Positions 20,845 to 21,243 of a DNA stretch of 21,243 nucleotides are shown piece after piece (within the stretch, counting starts at the first letter, position 1; the number at the start of each line of letters is the position of its first letter). The position numbers and the translations under genes are program-made. This stretch comes from Apostichopus californicus. Taxonomy: Eukaryota; Echinodermata; Holothuroidea; Aspidochirotida; Stichopodidae. Below the pieces are notes generated by a model. That model was not told the origin of the DNA and ran no database searches. It was given only the letters and a program-made list of their open reading frames with translations. The stretch covers positions 1-21,243 of the forward strand of contig JAIPMN010002903.1 of assembly GCA_020650975.1 (NCBI GenBank). The letters are read 5' to 3'.

Positions 20845-21176
20845 ACCAAAAGCCCAAACTTACCAGTGGCATTATTTTCTGTAATATTTGACTGTTATAG
20901 GAAGCGAGACAAAACTACAAGGTGTGATGGTGTCAAGGAGGGGTAGGGGAGGAAAGAAAAAGCAAAAAAAAATTTAAATAGTACATGAGGAAAAGAGATA
21001 AGTGTACCAGAACTACTGTATCAAGGACAAAGGAAGTATTTTTTGTCAGTCTTTAAATATTAGTAGAAATATATTAAAAGATAGAAAACTATAAGTTAGA
21101 AAGGGAAGGACAAAGCTACGTATAAATAATGAATTTTTTTCTTTGTTAACTTTGGGGAAAACAATTATTGTCTTAC
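20845..21176. other. LRRC57 intron, 5' part
   Basis: Purine-rich intronic sequence next to the donor of the exon at 21177. No other feature seen. Confidence 0.5.
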
Positions 21177-21243
21177 CTGGTTCTGGTTAAGGTTAACTTC
21201 CATAGCCTGTAAGTCTCCAATGGTTCCCGGAAGTTCTCTAATT
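21177..21243 (-). CDS. LRRC57: LRRC57 exon, partial (continues beyond window)
   Basis: The minus strand reads IRELPGTIGDLQAMEVNLNQ plus NQ, then a perfect donor CAG|GTAAGA. The same stretch of vertebrate LRRC57, from memory, is [22 protein letters not shown]. This is one leucine-rich repeat unit with the conserved LP-x-x-x-G-x-LQ and asparagine ladder. The exon ends in phase 0 and joins the exon at 9901-10086 across an 11.1-kb intron. The upstream part of the gene, including the start codon and the first repeats, lies to the right of the window. Confidence 0.93.

Noticed and set aside
20633-20872. 79-codon minus-strand open frame
   Set aside because: Lies within MITE copy 2 and is not kept open in copy 1.

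Overview
This is animal nuclear DNA: AT-rich, mostly intronic, and full of small non-autonomous DNA transposons, poly-G/poly-C tracts and degenerate tandem repeats. Nothing bacterial (operons, Shine-Dalgarno sites, dense long ORFs) is present. The repeat style, above all short elements flanked by TTAA and starting AGG, recalls echinoderm genomes, perhaps a sea cucumber. That placement is an impression, not a proof.

The one gene I can name is LRRC57, a small cytosolic leucine-rich-repeat protein, read on the minus strand. Three coding exons are present with matching phases and proper splice sites: a partial exon at 21177-21243 that runs off the right edge, a full exon at 9901-10086, and a 42-base terminal coding exon with the stop at 4206-4247. 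Together they encode the last 97-98 residues. The introns between them are about 11.1 kb and 5.65 kb, so most of the window is LRRC57 intron plus its 3' UTR and downstream DNA. The first AATAAA after the stop is at 3292-3297. The implied ~0.9 kb 3' UTR is mostly a degenerate ~165-bp tandem repeat.

On the plus strand, inside the last LRRC57 intron, are two exon-like blocks (5020-5202 and 5865-6074) with compatible phase and a stop at the end of the second. A weaker candidate exon lies at 1957-2089/2190. They look like the 3' end of a convergent gene interleaved with LRRC57. I do not recognise its product.

Mobile DNA: a decayed LINE (7190-8510, plus); two inverted copies of one ~362-bp TTAA-flanked MITE (10669-11032 and 20481-20840); a 392-bp hAT-type MITE with an 8-bp target duplication (17262-17653); and a possible third TTAA MITE (19205-19752). 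Local duplications are a ~430-500-bp direct duplication (11881-12795), a ~240-bp degenerate array carrying G-tracts (15771-16260), dispersed 13-bp motifs with G-tracts (14083-14925), and a 49-bp minisatellite (16279-16475).

I found no tRNA, rRNA, CRISPR or retrovirus-like element. I saw no convincing system of an undescribed kind. The best leads are the interleaved unidentified plus-strand gene and the two terminal-repeat element families with clean target duplications.
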